Source: Promicromonospora sp. AC04 (GTDB lineage: Bacteria; Actinomycetota; Actinomycetes; Actinomycetales; Cellulomonadaceae). Taken from it: DNA of 64,000 nt. Below the pieces are notes generated by a model, which was not told the DNA's origin, ran no database searches, and worked only from the letters and a program-made list of their open reading frames with translations. The DNA lies in NCBI RefSeq assembly GCF_003058225.1, contig NZ_QBUG01000003.1, positions 372,001-436,000 of the forward strand, read 5' to 3'. The translations under genes and the position numbers were made by a program. This document shows positions 21,653-31,085 of the stretch, in pieces (the first letter of the stretch is position 1; each line of letters begins with the position of its first letter).

Positions 21653-21667
21653 CCGGGTTAAACCCGG
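21653..21667. promoter_or_regulatory. Palindromic operator in the regulator–subtilase gap
   Basis: CCGGGTT and AACCCGG flank a single A, giving a 15-bp perfect palindrome 41 bp upstream of the winged-helix regulator start. The surrounding 399-bp gap (21613–22011) is AT-richer than the genes, with a T-rich run near 21710 and a TTGACA hexamer at 21838, but no further gene. The palindrome is a candidate autoregulatory site. Confidence 0.45.
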
Positions 21668-22011
21668 GCAGCGCGCGCCAGTTTGCCCCCGGGGCGTACC
21701 GATTGGGTCAATTTTTCGTTTCCTTCCCATTGCGTGGAAGGAGATGACACAATCCCGCCGCGCTGACGTTTTTACGCCACCGGATTGATGCTGCGGGTGA
21801 ATTCTCGGAATGACCGGGTGAAGTTTGCCGGGCACTATTGACAAGGGCAAACATCATTGGCCCGACCGCGTATTGACCGGGAAGTGACCCAAGCCTGACC
21901 GTGAACCGTCCTTGCCGCTCTGACCTGCGCAAACGACGGTTGGGGATGGCCCACGACCGTGGTCCGTCCAACGCACCCGATCCCGTGGGTGCGCCGGGTA
22001 ATGGAGGGTTC

Positions 22012-25000
22012 ATGCCTCGCAGAACCGCGTTCGCGCAGCGTGCGACAACCGCAACAGCGGCTCTCGCGCTCGTCGCGACATCAGCACTGAGCGTTGCTCC
22101 AGCAGCGTTCGCAGGATCATCCCCGACGTCAGCACTGCCCGCGACCACCACGAAGACCGTTGCGGCCGACCCCGACGACAAGTTCACCGACTTCGCCCGG
22201 GAGATGCTGACCGAGCGCAAGACCGCCGACTTCTGGGTCGTGCTCGCCGAGGAGGCGAACCTGACGGCCGCCAAGAAGATCACGAACTGGGACGAGCGGG
22301 GTCAGTACGTCTACGACGCGCTGACCACGACGGCCAAGGACTCGCAGGCGAGCCTGGTCAAGGAGCTCGAGGCCGCCGACTTCGACTACGAGAGCTACTG
22401 GATCAGCAACCGGATCCTCGTCGAGGACGGCACGCTGGAGCTCGCGAACGAGCTCGCGGCGAGCACAAAGGTCGAGGCCATCCGCGAGACCGTGCAGCTG
22501 AACCTGGTCGACCCGGTCAAGCGCACCCCGGTCGGCGACAAGGGAACCCAGGCCGTCGAGTGGGGCCTGGACTTCATCAACGCACCTGAGGCCTGGGAGC
22601 AGGGGTACACGGGTCAGGGCATCGTCGTGTCGAACATCGACACCGGTGTGCAGTACGACCACCCCGCGCTCGCCGAGCAGTACCGCGGCCTCCAGCCCGA
22701 CGGTTCGGTCGTGAACGACTACAACTGGCAGGACACCACAGGCTCCGCCGCCGAGCCGTACGACAACAACGGCCACGGCACGCACACCATGGGCACCATG
22801 GTGGGCGACGACGGGGCGGGCAACCAGATCGGCGTCGCCCCCGACGCCGAGTGGATCGCCACCAACGGCTGTGACACCTGCTCGGACGCGGCGCTGCTCG
22901 AGTCCGGCCAGTGGATCGTCGCCCCGACCCGCACCGACGGCAGCGACCCCGACCCGTCGAAGCGCCCGAACGTCGTCAACAACTCGTGGGGCTACACCGC
23001 CGCGGGCTTCATCGACGACTGGTACACCGAGACCACCGACGCCTGGGCGGCTGCCGGCGTGTTCGGCGCCTGGGCCTCCGGCAACGCCGGCTCGGGCTGC
23101 CAGACGACGTCGTCGCCGGGTGCCAACACCAGCTCGTACTCGGTGGGTGCCTTCGACTCCTCCGGCGCGATCGCGTCCTTCTCGTCGCGTGGTGCCGGCG
23201 AAGACGGCCTGATCAAGCCCAACATCTCCGCTCCTGGCGTGAACGTGCGCTCGTCGGTCCCCGGTGACGGCTACGCGGCCTTCAACGGCACGTCCATGGC
23301 GACCCCGCACCTCGCGGGCGCGGTGGCCGTGCTGTGGAGCGCCGCACCCGCGCTCATCGGTGACATCGAGGGCACGCAGGCGCTGCTCAACGAGACCGCT
23401 GTCGACACGGACAACACCACCTGTGGCGGCACCGCCGAGAACAACAACGTGTGGGGCGAGGGCAAGCTCGACGTCGCCGCGCTCATCGACGCCGCCCCGA
23501 TCGGCGCCACCGGCTACGTCGCCGGCACGGTGACGGACGCCGCCGGCGCTCCGATCGCCTCCGCCGACGTCACCATCGACGGCGACCGGGACCGCACCGT
23601 CAGCACCGACTCGGACGGCACCTTCTCCGCGCGCGTCGCCACCGGCGACTACTCGGTGTCGGCGTCGGCCTTCGGCTACCTGCCCTCGTCGCCGGCCTCC
23701 GCCGTCGTCACCGAGGACGGGACCGTCGACGTTCCGATCACGCTCGAGGCCGCTCCGTCGCACGCCGTGACGGGCACGGTCACCTACGCCGGGTCGGGCG
23801 ACCCGGTCGCGGGCGCACCCGTCAGCCTCGGCAGCCACTTCGCGGACGCCACCACCGGCGCGGACGGCACCTTCGCCTTCGCCGACGTCCCCGAGGGCAC
23901 CTACCCGATCAGCGTGACCGTTGGCGGCTGCGCCTCGTCGTACGAGGGCGAGGTGGTGGTCGACGGCGCGACGGACGTGCCGATCGAGATCACGGCCGTC
24001 ACCGACGACTTCGGCTACTCCTGCGCGACGTCGTCCGGCGACTACCTGCAGGGCGACACCGAGCTCTCGCTCACCGGGGACGACGTGCAGACGTCGCTCG
24101 ACCTGCCCTTCGAGTTCCCCTACTACGGCGTCGGCTACGACTCCGCGTTCGTCACGTCGAACGGCCACCTGAACTTCCTGGCGGCCACCACGAGCTACGC
24201 GAACGGGGCGATCCCGAGCAGCTCGGTGCCCAACGCCGCGCTGTACCCCTTCTGGGACGACCTCGTCCTCGACGCCCAGTCGGGTCTGTACACGGGCACG
24301 ACGACGGTCGACGGCGAGGAGGCGTTCGTCGTCGAGTGGCGCAACGTGCGCAAGTACAGCCCGTCGACCGACCGGCTGAGCTTCTCGGTCACCCTCGTCG
24401 CTGACGGCACGGTGCTCTTCGGCTACGGCGATGTCACCGACACCGCCACGGCCAAGGGCAGCTCGGCGACGATCGGTATCGAGAACGAGTCCGGCACGGT
24501 CGGCCTGCAGTACTCGAACAACGCTCCGGTCGTCTCCCCGGGCCTCACGATCACCTACACCGCGCCGGTGCTCTCCTTCCTGGACGGCACGGTCACGGAC
24601 CTCAACACCGGTGAGCCGGTCGAGGGCGCCACGGTCACGGCCACGTCGGACGATGCGACCCGGACCGCAACCACCGGGGAGGACGGCACCTACTCGGCCA
24701 TCGCCCTCCCGGGCGACTACACCGTCGACATCACGGCGCCGGACTACGAGTCCGAGTCGGGCACGCTGACCCTCGCACCCGAGGCCACCGGCACGTTCGA
24801 CGCGTCGCTCGCGGCGGGCCTGCTCACCGTCAGCACCGGGGCGCTGAATGCCACGCTCCCGCTGGGTAGCAGCACGACCAAGCGGTTCACGGTGAAGAAC
24901 GAGGGCACGGCGCCGGCCGACGTCGAGCTCGCGGGCAGCGGTGGCGACTTCGACATGCTGGGCACGGACGGTCTTGCCGCCATCCAGCACACGCAGGGCG

Positions 25001-26136
25001 AGGCCACCGTGGTCAAGTCCACCAAGCCGTCGACCACGCTCGGCGGTGCCGGCGCCAGCGCCGGCGGTTCGGGCTCCAAGCTCCAGGCCGCGGGCAAGGG
25101 CACCGCGGGCGAGAGCGTGACCCCCGAGTCCATCCCGGTCTCACCGAACGCCACCACCATCACCCACTCGGCGTCGCAGGAGCTCACGGCGCTCAACTCG
25201 GCGTCGTGCGGCGGCCTGGCGGGGACCACGGAGAACCGCTTCCTCCGGACGTTCACGCTGAGCGACTTCGGCATCGACGACGACTTCGAGGTCTCGGAGG
25301 TGTCCTTCGGTATCGAGGAGGCCACGGCCCAGACCCTGACCGTCAACCTCTACACGCTGGACGGCGCCCTCACCTACGCCAACCTGACCTCGATCGGGAC
25401 GGCCGAGGCGAGCATCCCGGCGTCGACCCTGACGATGGTCTCGGTGCCCGTGACGGGTGAGGTGCCCGCGGGCGCCACGCTCGTGGTCGAGGTCGTCTCG
25501 CCCAACCAGCAGGCGACCGGTGGCGTGTTCTACATCGGGTCCAACGACGCGGGCCAGACCGCGCCGTCGTACCTCGCCGCCGCCGACTGCGGTATCTCGG
25601 AGCCGGCGACGACGGACTCCATCGGCTGGCCCGGGATGCACATCGTCCTGAACGTCTCCGGTGACACCGCCGGCGGCGGCATGGAGTGGCTGACCATGAG
25701 CCCGACCGAGTTCACCCTGGCGCCGGGGCAGAGCAAGACGATCACCGCGTCGCTCAGCGGCGTGGTGGCGCAGCCCGGCACCTTCACCGGCTCGCTCCTG
25801 GCGAGCGCGGCGACGCCGTACGAGACCCCGTCGGTGGCCGTGACCATGAAGATCAACCCGCCGAAGAGCTGGGGCAAGCTCTCCGGCACCGTGGGGGGCT
25901 TCACGCCGGACGGCGTGGTGTCGCTCGGTGACTCCGTGGTCCAGATCAACGGCACGTTCTCGGCCGTCACGCTGGTCACCGGGTCGGACGGTGTCTACGA
26001 GTACTGGTTCGACAAGTCGGAGAGGACGGCGCAGATCATCGCAACGGCCAACGGGTACGTCCCGAAGGTCGGCTCCGCGAAGGTGACGGCGGGCACCACC
26101 GTCGTCACCGACTTCGAGCTGGACCCGATCGACTAG
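22012..26136 (+). CDS. Secreted S8 (subtilisin) family peptidase with C-terminal beta-sandwich repeats
   Basis: A 1374-residue secreted serine protease. The signal peptide (RATTATAALALVATSALSVA) is followed by a propeptide. The catalytic triad is Asp210 in NIDTGVQYDHP, His255 in NGHGTHTMG and Ser428 in FNGTSMATPHLAGA. From about residue 500 come carboxypeptidase-regulatory-like domains (GYVAGTVTDAAGAPIASADV, HAVTGTVTYAGSG, FLDGTVTDLNTGEPVEGATV), a NIDO-like stretch, an NEGTAPADVEL beta-sandwich, a galactose-binding-like segment with paired Cys, and a last CarboxypepD-like domain. No sortase motif or S-layer domain is visible. The ATG at 22012 has a GGAGGG site; an in-frame GTG at 21901 would place 37 residues before the signal peptide. 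Confidence 0.93.
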   Translation: MPRRTAFAQRATTATAALALVATSALSVAPAAFAGSSPTSALPATTTKTVAADPDDKFTDFAREMLTERKTADFWVVLAEEANLTAAKKITNWDERGQYVYDALTTTAKDSQASLVKELEAADFDYESYWISNRILVEDGTLELANELAASTKVEAIRETVQLNLVDPVKRTPVGDKGTQAVEWGLDFINAPEAWEQGYTGQGIVVSNIDTGVQYDHPALAEQYRGLQPDGSVVNDYNWQDTTGSAAEPYDNNGHGTHTMGTMVGDDGAGNQIGVAPDAEWIATNGCDTCSDAALLESGQWIVAPTRTDGSDPDPSKRPNVVNNSWGYTAAGFIDDWYTETTDAWAAAGVFGAWASGNAGSGCQTTSSPGANTSSYSVGAFDSSGAIASFSSRGAGEDGLIKPNISAPGVNVRSSVPGDGYAAFNGTSMATPHLAGAVAVLWSAAPALIGDIEGTQALLNETAVDTDNTTCGGTAENNNVWGEGKLDVAALIDAAPIGATGYVAGTVTDAAGAPIASADVTIDGDRDRTVSTDSDGTFSARVATGDYSVSASAFGYLPSSPASAVVTEDGTVDVPITLEAAPSHAVTGTVTYAGSGDPVAGAPVSLGSHFADATTGADGTFAFADVPEGTYPISVTVGGCASSYEGEVVVDGATDVPIEITAVTDDFGYSCATSSGDYLQGDTELSLTGDDVQTSLDLPFEFPYYGVGYDSAFVTSNGHLNFLAATTSYANGAIPSSSVPNAALYPFWDDLVLDAQSGLYTGTTTVDGEEAFVVEWRNVRKYSPSTDRLSFSVTLVADGTVLFGYGDVTDTATAKGSSATIGIENESGTVGLQYSNNAPVVSPGLTITYTAPVLSFLDGTVTDLNTGEPVEGATVTATSDDATRTATTGEDGTYSAIALPGDYTVDITAPDYESESGTLTLAPEATGTFDASLAAGLLTVSTGALNATLPLGSSTTKRFTVKNEGTAPADVELAGSGGDFDMLGTDGLAAIQHTQGEATVVKSTKPSTTLGGAGASAGGSGSKLQAAGKGTAGESVTPESIPVSPNATTITHSASQELTALNSASCGGLAGTTENRFLRTFTLSDFGIDDDFEVSEVSFGIEEATAQTLTVNLYTLDGALTYANLTSIGTAEASIPASTLTMVSVPVTGEVPAGATLVVEVVSPNQQATGGVFYIGSNDAGQTAPSYLAAADCGISEPATTDSIGWPGMHIVLNVSGDTAGGGMEWLTMSPTEFTLAPGQSKTITASLSGVVAQPGTFTGSLLASAATPYETPSVAVTMKINPPKSWGKLSGTVGGFTPDGVVSLGDSVVQINGTFSAVTLVTGSDGVYEYWFDKSERTAQIIATANGYVPKVGSAKVTAGTTVVTDFELDPID

Positions 26137-26155
26137 CGGGCCCCACCTGGCCGAA

Positions 26156-26252
26156 GTAGAACCAGGGCGACGTGGAACTGCAGCGCATCCCTCGCGGGGT
26201 GCGCTGCAGTTCTACGTCGCTGCAGTTCTATCTCGCTTCGCTTTGGTTCTAC
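26156..26252. terminator. Long composite inverted repeat between convergent subtilase and ino1 genes
   Basis: A 21-bp stem with one G·T wobble pairs 26167–26187 with 26200–26220, and the stem can continue through CCC/GGG to a TCGC loop. Outside it GTAGAACCA (26156–26164) is complementary to 26244–26252. Between the arms lies a second partial copy of the right arm (from 26221). It fills the 129-bp space between two convergent genes, so it can terminate both. The nested TTCTAC/GTAGAA units suggest a repeated extragenic palindrome rather than a simple terminator. Confidence 0.65.
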
Positions 26253-26265
26253 CTCGGCGGGTTGG

Positions 26266-27357
26266 TCAGCGCTCGATGTCACCGCGGATGAACGCCTCCA
26301 GCTGGGCGCGGCCCGCGGTGTCCTCCATCTGCACGGGCGGGGACTTCATGAAGTAGGTCGCCGCCGACAGGATCGGGCCGCCCACGCCGCGGTCCTTCGC
26401 GATCTTGGCGGCGCGCACGGCGTCGATGATGATGCCGGCCGAGTTGGGGGAGTCCCACACCTCGAGCTTGTACTCCAGGCTGAGCGGCACCTCGCCGAAC
26501 GCCCGGCCCTCGAGGCGCACGTACGCCCACTTGCGGTCGTCGAGCCACGCCACGTAGTCCGACGGCCCGATGTGCACGTTGCGGTCCTCCTTCTTGCCGG
26601 CCAGGGGGCCGGTGAGGTTGGACGTCACGGCCTGCGTCTTGGACAGCTTCTTCGACTCCAGCCGGTCACGCTGCAGCATGTTCTTGAAGTCCATGTTGCC
26701 GCCCACGTTGAGCTGGTAGGTGCGGTCGAGGACGACGCCACGCTCCTCGAACAGCTTGGCCAGCACGCGGTGCGTGATGGTGGCGCCGACCTGCGACTTG
26801 ATGTCGTCGCCGACGATCGGCACGCCGGCCTCCTCGAACTTGGCGGCCCACTCCGGGTCGGAAGCGATGAACACCGGCAGGGCGTTCACGAACGCGACGC
26901 CGGCCTCGATCGCGCACTGCGCGTAGAACTTGGCGGCCTCCTCGGAGCCCACCGGCAGGTAGCACACGAGCACGTCGACCTCGGCGGCGCGCAGCGCGGC
27001 GACGACGTCGACGGCCTCCTTCGTGGACTCGTCGATCGTCGCGCGGTAGTAGTCGCCGAGCCCGTCGAGCGTGGGGCCGCGCAGGACCGTGACGCCGGTG
27101 GGCGGCACGTCCGCGATCTTGATCGTGTTGTTCTCTGACGCGTTGATGGCCTCGGCCAGGTCGAAGCCGACCTTCTTCGCGTCGACGTCGAACGCCGCGA
27201 CGAACTCGAGGTCCGACACGTGGTAGTCGCCGAACTGCACGTGCATTAGGCCCGGGACGGTGCTCGCCGGGTCGGCGTCACGGTAGTAGTGCACGCCCTG
27301 AACCAGGGACGAGGCGCAGTTCCCTACGCCGACGATGCCCACGCGGATGGAGGTCAT
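26266..27357 (-). CDS. ino1: Inositol-3-phosphate synthase
   Basis: A 363-residue actinobacterial-type Ino1 that converts glucose 6-phosphate to 1D-myo-inositol 3-phosphate, the entry to phosphatidylinositol and mycothiol synthesis. The NAD-binding loop is [17 protein letters not shown]. Conserved active-site stretches are [48 protein letters not shown] and [19 protein letters not shown]. Length matches the short bacterial form. The ATG at 27357 overlaps the padR stop (ATGA), so the two genes are translationally coupled; padR–ino1 adjacency is conserved in actinobacteria. Confidence 0.95.
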   Translation of the reverse strand: MTSIRVGIVGVGNCASSLVQGVHYYRDADPASTVPGLMHVQFGDYHVSDLEFVAAFDVDAKKVGFDLAEAINASENNTIKIADVPPTGVTVLRGPTLDGLGDYYRATIDESTKEAVDVVAALRAAEVDVLVCYLPVGSEEAAKFYAQCAIEAGVAFVNALPVFIASDPEWAAKFEEAGVPIVGDDIKSQVGATITHRVLAKLFEERGVVLDRTYQLNVGGNMDFKNMLQRDRLESKKLSKTQAVTSNLTGPLAGKKEDRNVHIGPSDYVAWLDDRKWAYVRLEGRAFGEVPLSLEYKLEVWDSPNSAGIIIDAVRAAKIAKDRGVGGPILSAATYFMKSPPVQMEDTAGRAQLEAFIRGDIER

Positions 27358-27995
27358 CCTCGCTCCTTCGTTTGTTCTTGCTGCGGTGGGCGGCTCTGCG
27401 CCGTGGCGCGTCCCCGCTCGGTGGAGATGAGGGTGTCGAGCCAGTGCACTTCGCGCTCGACCTGTTCGAGCCCGAACCGCCGGAGCTCGAGCGCATATTC
27501 GTCGAGCCGCGAACGCGGGTGCGTCGTCGACTCCCGGAACGCCTCCAGCCGCTCGGTCAGCCGGGTGCGCCGGCCTTCGAGGACCCGGAGGCGGGTCTCG
27601 GCGTCGGTCTGCCCGAAGAGCGCGAACCGCACGTCGAAGTTGTCGTCCTCCCAGGCCGCAGGGCCGGCGTTGGCCAGAACGGTCTGGAGGCGCTCCTTGC
27701 CCCCGGCGGTCAGCTGGTAGACCACGCGGCGGCGTCCGAGGGGCTTGGGCTTGGCCGTCCTGCCGGGAATCCCGGCCTTCGCCTTGCGGGCCGACGGCGG
27801 CGGCGCGCTCTCCGTCGTCTCGATCAGGCCGCGCGTGACCAGGCCCTTCAGGGCCGGGTAGAGCGTGCCGTAGGAGAAGGCGCGGAACGAGCCAAGCACG
27901 AGGTTCAGGCGCTTGCGGAGCTCGTACCCGTGCAGCGGGGACTCGTTGAGCAGGCCGAGGACGGCGGTCTCCAGCACGTCGGAGCGACTACGCAC
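27354..27995 (-). CDS. PadR family transcriptional regulator
   Basis: A 213-residue regulator. The N-terminal winged helix reads [20 protein letters not shown], then [20 protein letters not shown], the classical PadR pattern. The C-terminal half is a charged helical dimerisation region of the PadR C-terminal type. An insert rich in Pro, Lys and Ala (about residues 62–85) lengthens the wing. It begins with GTG at 27995 after GGAGG. A 27-bp palindrome 51 bp upstream is the probable autoregulatory operator, which would also control ino1 through read-through. Confidence 0.88.
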   Translation of the reverse strand: MRSRSDVLETAVLGLLNESPLHGYELRKRLNLVLGSFRAFSYGTLYPALKGLVTRGLIETTESAPPPSARKAKAGIPGRTAKPKPLGRRRVVYQLTAGGKERLQTVLANAGPAAWEDDNFDVRFALFGQTDAETRLRVLEGRRTRLTERLEAFRESTTHPRSRLDEYALELRRFGLEQVEREVHWLDTLISTERGRATAQSRPPQQEQTKERG

Positions 27996-28040
27996 GGTGG
28001 CCTCCCTCCCCCTGCCGCCATGGTTGCCCAGGCGAATCAG

Positions 28041-28079
28041 TTATCCACGATGTATCGACTCGATACATCGTGAGGATAA
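28041..28079. promoter_or_regulatory. PadR-type operator upstream of padR–ino1
   Basis: Arms CACGATGTATCGA (28046–28058) and TCGATACATCGTG (28060–28072) flank one C and match perfectly. TTATCC at 28041 and GGATAA at 28074 extend the symmetry with a one-base bulge. ATGTAT/ATACAT cores are characteristic of PadR operators. It lies 51 bp upstream of the padR GTG and about 255 bp from the divergent PBP gene. Confidence 0.75.
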
Positions 28080-28246
28080 GCGCGGTGATGTCAGGTGCGC
28101 AATCGGTCGCTGCGACCCGGGGCACTCGGAGCGGACGTGGACGAAGTGTGAAGTGAGGGCAGACGGACTGCGTTGACCCTGGGTGTAAATGTCCCGGAGG
28201 GCGGGGCGGGCCAGACTCGGGCTACTGAGGCAGAGGGTGAATCCCC

Positions 28247-28252
28247 TATGGT
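28247..28252 (+). promoter_or_regulatory. Probable -10 box of the first PBP gene
   Basis: CTATGGTTTC here and CTATCGTTTC at 31030 upstream of the second PBP share a TATNGT -10 hexamer in similar surroundings, about 55–80 bp before each start. Conservation between the paralogues is the support; no convincing -35 box was found. Confidence 0.4.
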
Positions 28253-28327
28253 TTCGGGTGGTTCGCTGTGGCGGTGCGTCGACCGCACGCCGGCGGACCC
28301 CGAGTCCGAACCGAGGAAGAGGCAGTT

Positions 28328-30844
28328 GTGTCGAACTGGAGTCCCTCTCCGATCTGGCCGCAAACTCCCCGACGCCGGCAGGGAATCTGGAACTATCCCC
28401 GGCCGTACCGCACCGGGATCCGCGCGTGGATCCCGTCGTGGCGGTTCATCGTGGGCGCGCTGCTGAGCGGTGCCTCGCTTGCCGCCGGCGTGGTGATAGC
28501 CGCCTGGGTGGGCACGTCTGTGCCGCAGGAGCTGAACACTGTGCGCGAAGAGGCCACCACCGTGTACTACTCGGATGGCAAGCCCATCGGGAAGTTCGCC
28601 GCACAGGACCGCACCATCGTGCCGCTGGCCGACCTGCCTCCGCAGGTGACACAGGCGATCATCGCGTCCGAGGACCAGGACTTCCGGTCCCACCCGGGCA
28701 TCAACCCACAAGCGATCGCGCGAGCGGTCCTCAACAACGTGACGGGCGGCGCCCAGCAGGGCGCTTCGACCTTGACACAGCAGTACGTCGAGAACTACTA
28801 CGTCGGAGTCGGTGAGACGACGTACGCGGACGAGTTCCGCGAGGCGATCCTTGCTCTCAAGGTGACGCAGGAGCAGTCCAAGGACAAGGTGCTCGAGGGC
28901 TACGTCAACACCATCTACCTGGGCCGGGGTGCATACGGCGTCGAGGCCGCGTCGCAGGCGTACTTCGGGCACTCGGCCAAGGAGATGACAATCTCCCAGT
29001 CGGCCTTCTTGGCGGGCATCATCCCGAACCCGACCTACTGGGACCCACGGCAGGGCGAGGCCGCCGAGGCGCAGGCGAGGTCCCGCTGGGGACGCACGCT
29101 GAACCTGATGCTGGAGCAGGGCTACATCACCAAGCAGGATCGCGCCTCTGCGAAGTACCCGAAGCTCGTCAAGTACGCCCAGGGCTCGGGCGACAACCGG
29201 ACCGCCTATCTGCTGGAGCAGGTGGCCAACGAGCTCGACGGGAAAGGGATCACGGCCGAGGACCTCACGAAGAGCGGCTACGAGGTCCACACGTCGATCG
29301 ACCGCAAGATGCAGGCCGCTGCGGCCGAGACCATGAAGCTGCCGGAGGATGCGAGCAAGTACGCCCGTGCGTCACTGACTTCCATCGACCCGAAGACGGG
29401 TGAGATCAAGGCGATGTACGGCGGCCCGGACTATTCGGTCTACCCGACCAACGCCGCGACCTTTGAGGCGCAGGGTGCGTCCACCTTCAAGCCGTTCACG
29501 CTGATCGGAGCGCTGAAGGAAAATATCCCGCTCAGCAAGAGATACAGCGCCATCGACGGCACGGTGATCGAGGGCTGGAACCAGGTGGACGGTGGCCCCG
29601 ACGTGCCGCTCTACAACTTCAACAACGAGTCGTGGAGCAGCCTCGACCTGACGCAGGCGACGGCGGACTCGGTGAACGTCGTGTACGGCCAGCTCAACAA
29701 GGAAATCGGACCGGAGATGACGGCGCAGGTCGGGTACGAGCTCGGCATCCCGCAGGCCGACGACAACCCGGACACCCGCGACTGCTGCACCATCGGCAGC
29801 AACCTGGCCAACGTGCTGGGCACCGCTTACGTGACCAACGTGGACCTGGCGCGTGCCTACTCGACCATCGCCGCGCAGGGCTACCGCACCGAGCCGCACA
29901 TGGTGACCAGGGTGATGAACGGCGAGCAGCTGATGTACGAGGGGCGCACCACGAGCGAGCAAGTATTCGACCCGCAGGTCATGGCGGCGGCGACCTATGC
30001 CATGAGCAAGGTGGTCGAGGAGGGGTCGGGCGTGCCCGCCCTAGCACTCAACCGCCCGGCCGCGGGCAAGACGGGCTCCTCGAACGACAACCAGTCGGCG
30101 TGGTTCGCGGGCTTCGTGCCGCAGCTCACGACGGTGGTCGGGCTCTACGAGTACAACACCGACGCGAACGAGTACGAGCAGATCAAACCGTTCGGTGGCT
30201 ACGAGCAGATCACCGGTGGCTCCTGGCCGGTCACTGCCTGGACCGACTACATGATCAAGGCCACCGAGGGCATGGAGGTCGAAGAGCTTCCGGAGTACGA
30301 GCCGCCGGCACCGCCGCCGTCGCCCACGCCGACGCCGTCGCCTTCGCCGTCGAGCAGCCCGTCGGACGAGCCGGAGACGGTAGTGGTGCCCGACAACCTG
30401 GTCGGCCAGCAGATCGTCGCGGTGGCGCAGGCACTCGGGGGCCTCCAGCTCGTTCCCAATCAGGTGAATGTGGACAGCGACAAGCCCGCGGGCGAGGTGC
30501 TCTTCGTGGAGAACGCGGGCCAGGAAGTGGACGTGAACTCGGAGATCGAGGTGCAGGTCTCGAACGGTTCCGGTTACGAGGAAGAGACCACGAACGTGCC
30601 CTTTGGTCTGACCAACCAGGAGCAGAGCTACGCCGAGGACCAGCTCAAGGCCGCCGAGCTGAATCCGGTCATCCAGGAGGAGTCGTCGGACAGCGTGGCC
30701 GAGGGCTCGGTGATCTCCGTCGACCCGGGCGAGGGCGAGGAGGTGCCGGTGGGCAGCGACGTGACGCTTGTCATCTCCACCGGGCCGGAGGGCGGCGGCG
30801 ACCCGACCGGCGACCCGTCGGACGGGGGCGGCATCTTCGGATAG
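28328..30844 (+). CDS. Bifunctional penicillin-binding protein with PASTA domains (PBP1, copy 1)
   Basis: An 838-residue class A PBP that polymerises and cross-links peptidoglycan. After a cytosolic WSPSPIWPQTPRRRQGIWNY segment and one transmembrane helix (about 38–60) comes the GT51 glycosyltransferase with catalytic Glu115 in SEDQDF and QQGASTLTQQYVEN. The transpeptidase has Ser385 in STFK, SVN at 448–450 and KTG from 581. A Pro/Thr/Ser-rich linker leads to two PASTA domains (about 685–820). The GTG at 28328 (VSNWSPSP) follows AGGAAGAGG and matches the start of the paralogue. It corresponds by position to mycobacterial ponA1. Confidence 0.93.
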   Translation: MSNWSPSPIWPQTPRRRQGIWNYPRPYRTGIRAWIPSWRFIVGALLSGASLAAGVVIAAWVGTSVPQELNTVREEATTVYYSDGKPIGKFAAQDRTIVPLADLPPQVTQAIIASEDQDFRSHPGINPQAIARAVLNNVTGGAQQGASTLTQQYVENYYVGVGETTYADEFREAILALKVTQEQSKDKVLEGYVNTIYLGRGAYGVEAASQAYFGHSAKEMTISQSAFLAGIIPNPTYWDPRQGEAAEAQARSRWGRTLNLMLEQGYITKQDRASAKYPKLVKYAQGSGDNRTAYLLEQVANELDGKGITAEDLTKSGYEVHTSIDRKMQAAAAETMKLPEDASKYARASLTSIDPKTGEIKAMYGGPDYSVYPTNAATFEAQGASTFKPFTLIGALKENIPLSKRYSAIDGTVIEGWNQVDGGPDVPLYNFNNESWSSLDLTQATADSVNVVYGQLNKEIGPEMTAQVGYELGIPQADDNPDTRDCCTIGSNLANVLGTAYVTNVDLARAYSTIAAQGYRTEPHMVTRVMNGEQLMYEGRTTSEQVFDPQVMAAATYAMSKVVEEGSGVPALALNRPAAGKTGSSNDNQSAWFAGFVPQLTTVVGLYEYNTDANEYEQIKPFGGYEQITGGSWPVTAWTDYMIKATEGMEVEELPEYEPPAPPPSPTPTPSPSPSSSPSDEPETVVVPDNLVGQQIVAVAQALGGLQLVPNQVNVDSDKPAGEVLFVENAGQEVDVNSEIEVQVSNGSGYEEETTNVPFGLTNQEQSYAEDQLKAAELNPVIQEESSDSVAEGSVISVDPGEGEEVPVGSDVTLVISTGPEGGGDPTGDPSDGGGIFG

Positions 30845-30879
30845 CGGGTCTCGACGGGCTTGACCAGCGATGGTCATCA

Positions 30880-30966
30880 GCGCAGGTGGCGGGCTCGGCC
30901 GGCGGCGGGTGAAAACCCCGGCCGACGGCGGGTGAAAATGCTGGCCGAGCCCGTCGCGACCTGCGC
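30880..30966. repeat. Hairpin enclosing a tandem 20-bp repeat between the two PBP genes
   Basis: CGGGCTCGGCC (30890–30900) pairs with 30943–30953, and GCGCAGGT (30880–30887) pairs with 30959–30966. The loop and inner left side hold two copies of a 20-bp unit beginning CGGCCG and ending GGGTGAAAA (30896–30915 and 30919–30938), differing at one base. It may terminate the first PBP transcript. Confidence 0.5.
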
Positions 30967-31030
30967 CGTCGGACACGGGGCGTACACAAGGTAACCCCGT
31001 TTGTGCTACTTGCTGCGAACATCGATCCTC

Positions 31031-31065
31031 TATCGTTTCCTCGGTTCAGTGCCCTCACTGAACCG
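31031..31065 (+). promoter_or_regulatory. -10 box and leader hairpin of the second PBP gene
   Basis: TATCGT at 31031–31036 resembles the -10 upstream of copy 1. It is followed at once by a perfect 10-bp stem, CGGTTCAGTG with its complement (31042–31051 and 31056–31065) around CCCT. The hairpin would lie at the very 5' end of the mRNA, 20 bp before the GTG, so it may stabilise the transcript or be an operator. Copy 1 has no equivalent. Confidence 0.5.
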
Positions 31066-31085
31066 ATTCGAGGAACGAGGAAGAC

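Noticed and set aside
22129-24990. 953-codon antisense frame in the subtilase gene
   Set aside because: It has low-complexity Arg/Gly/Val composition and no start signal, while the sense strand encodes a complete protease triad.
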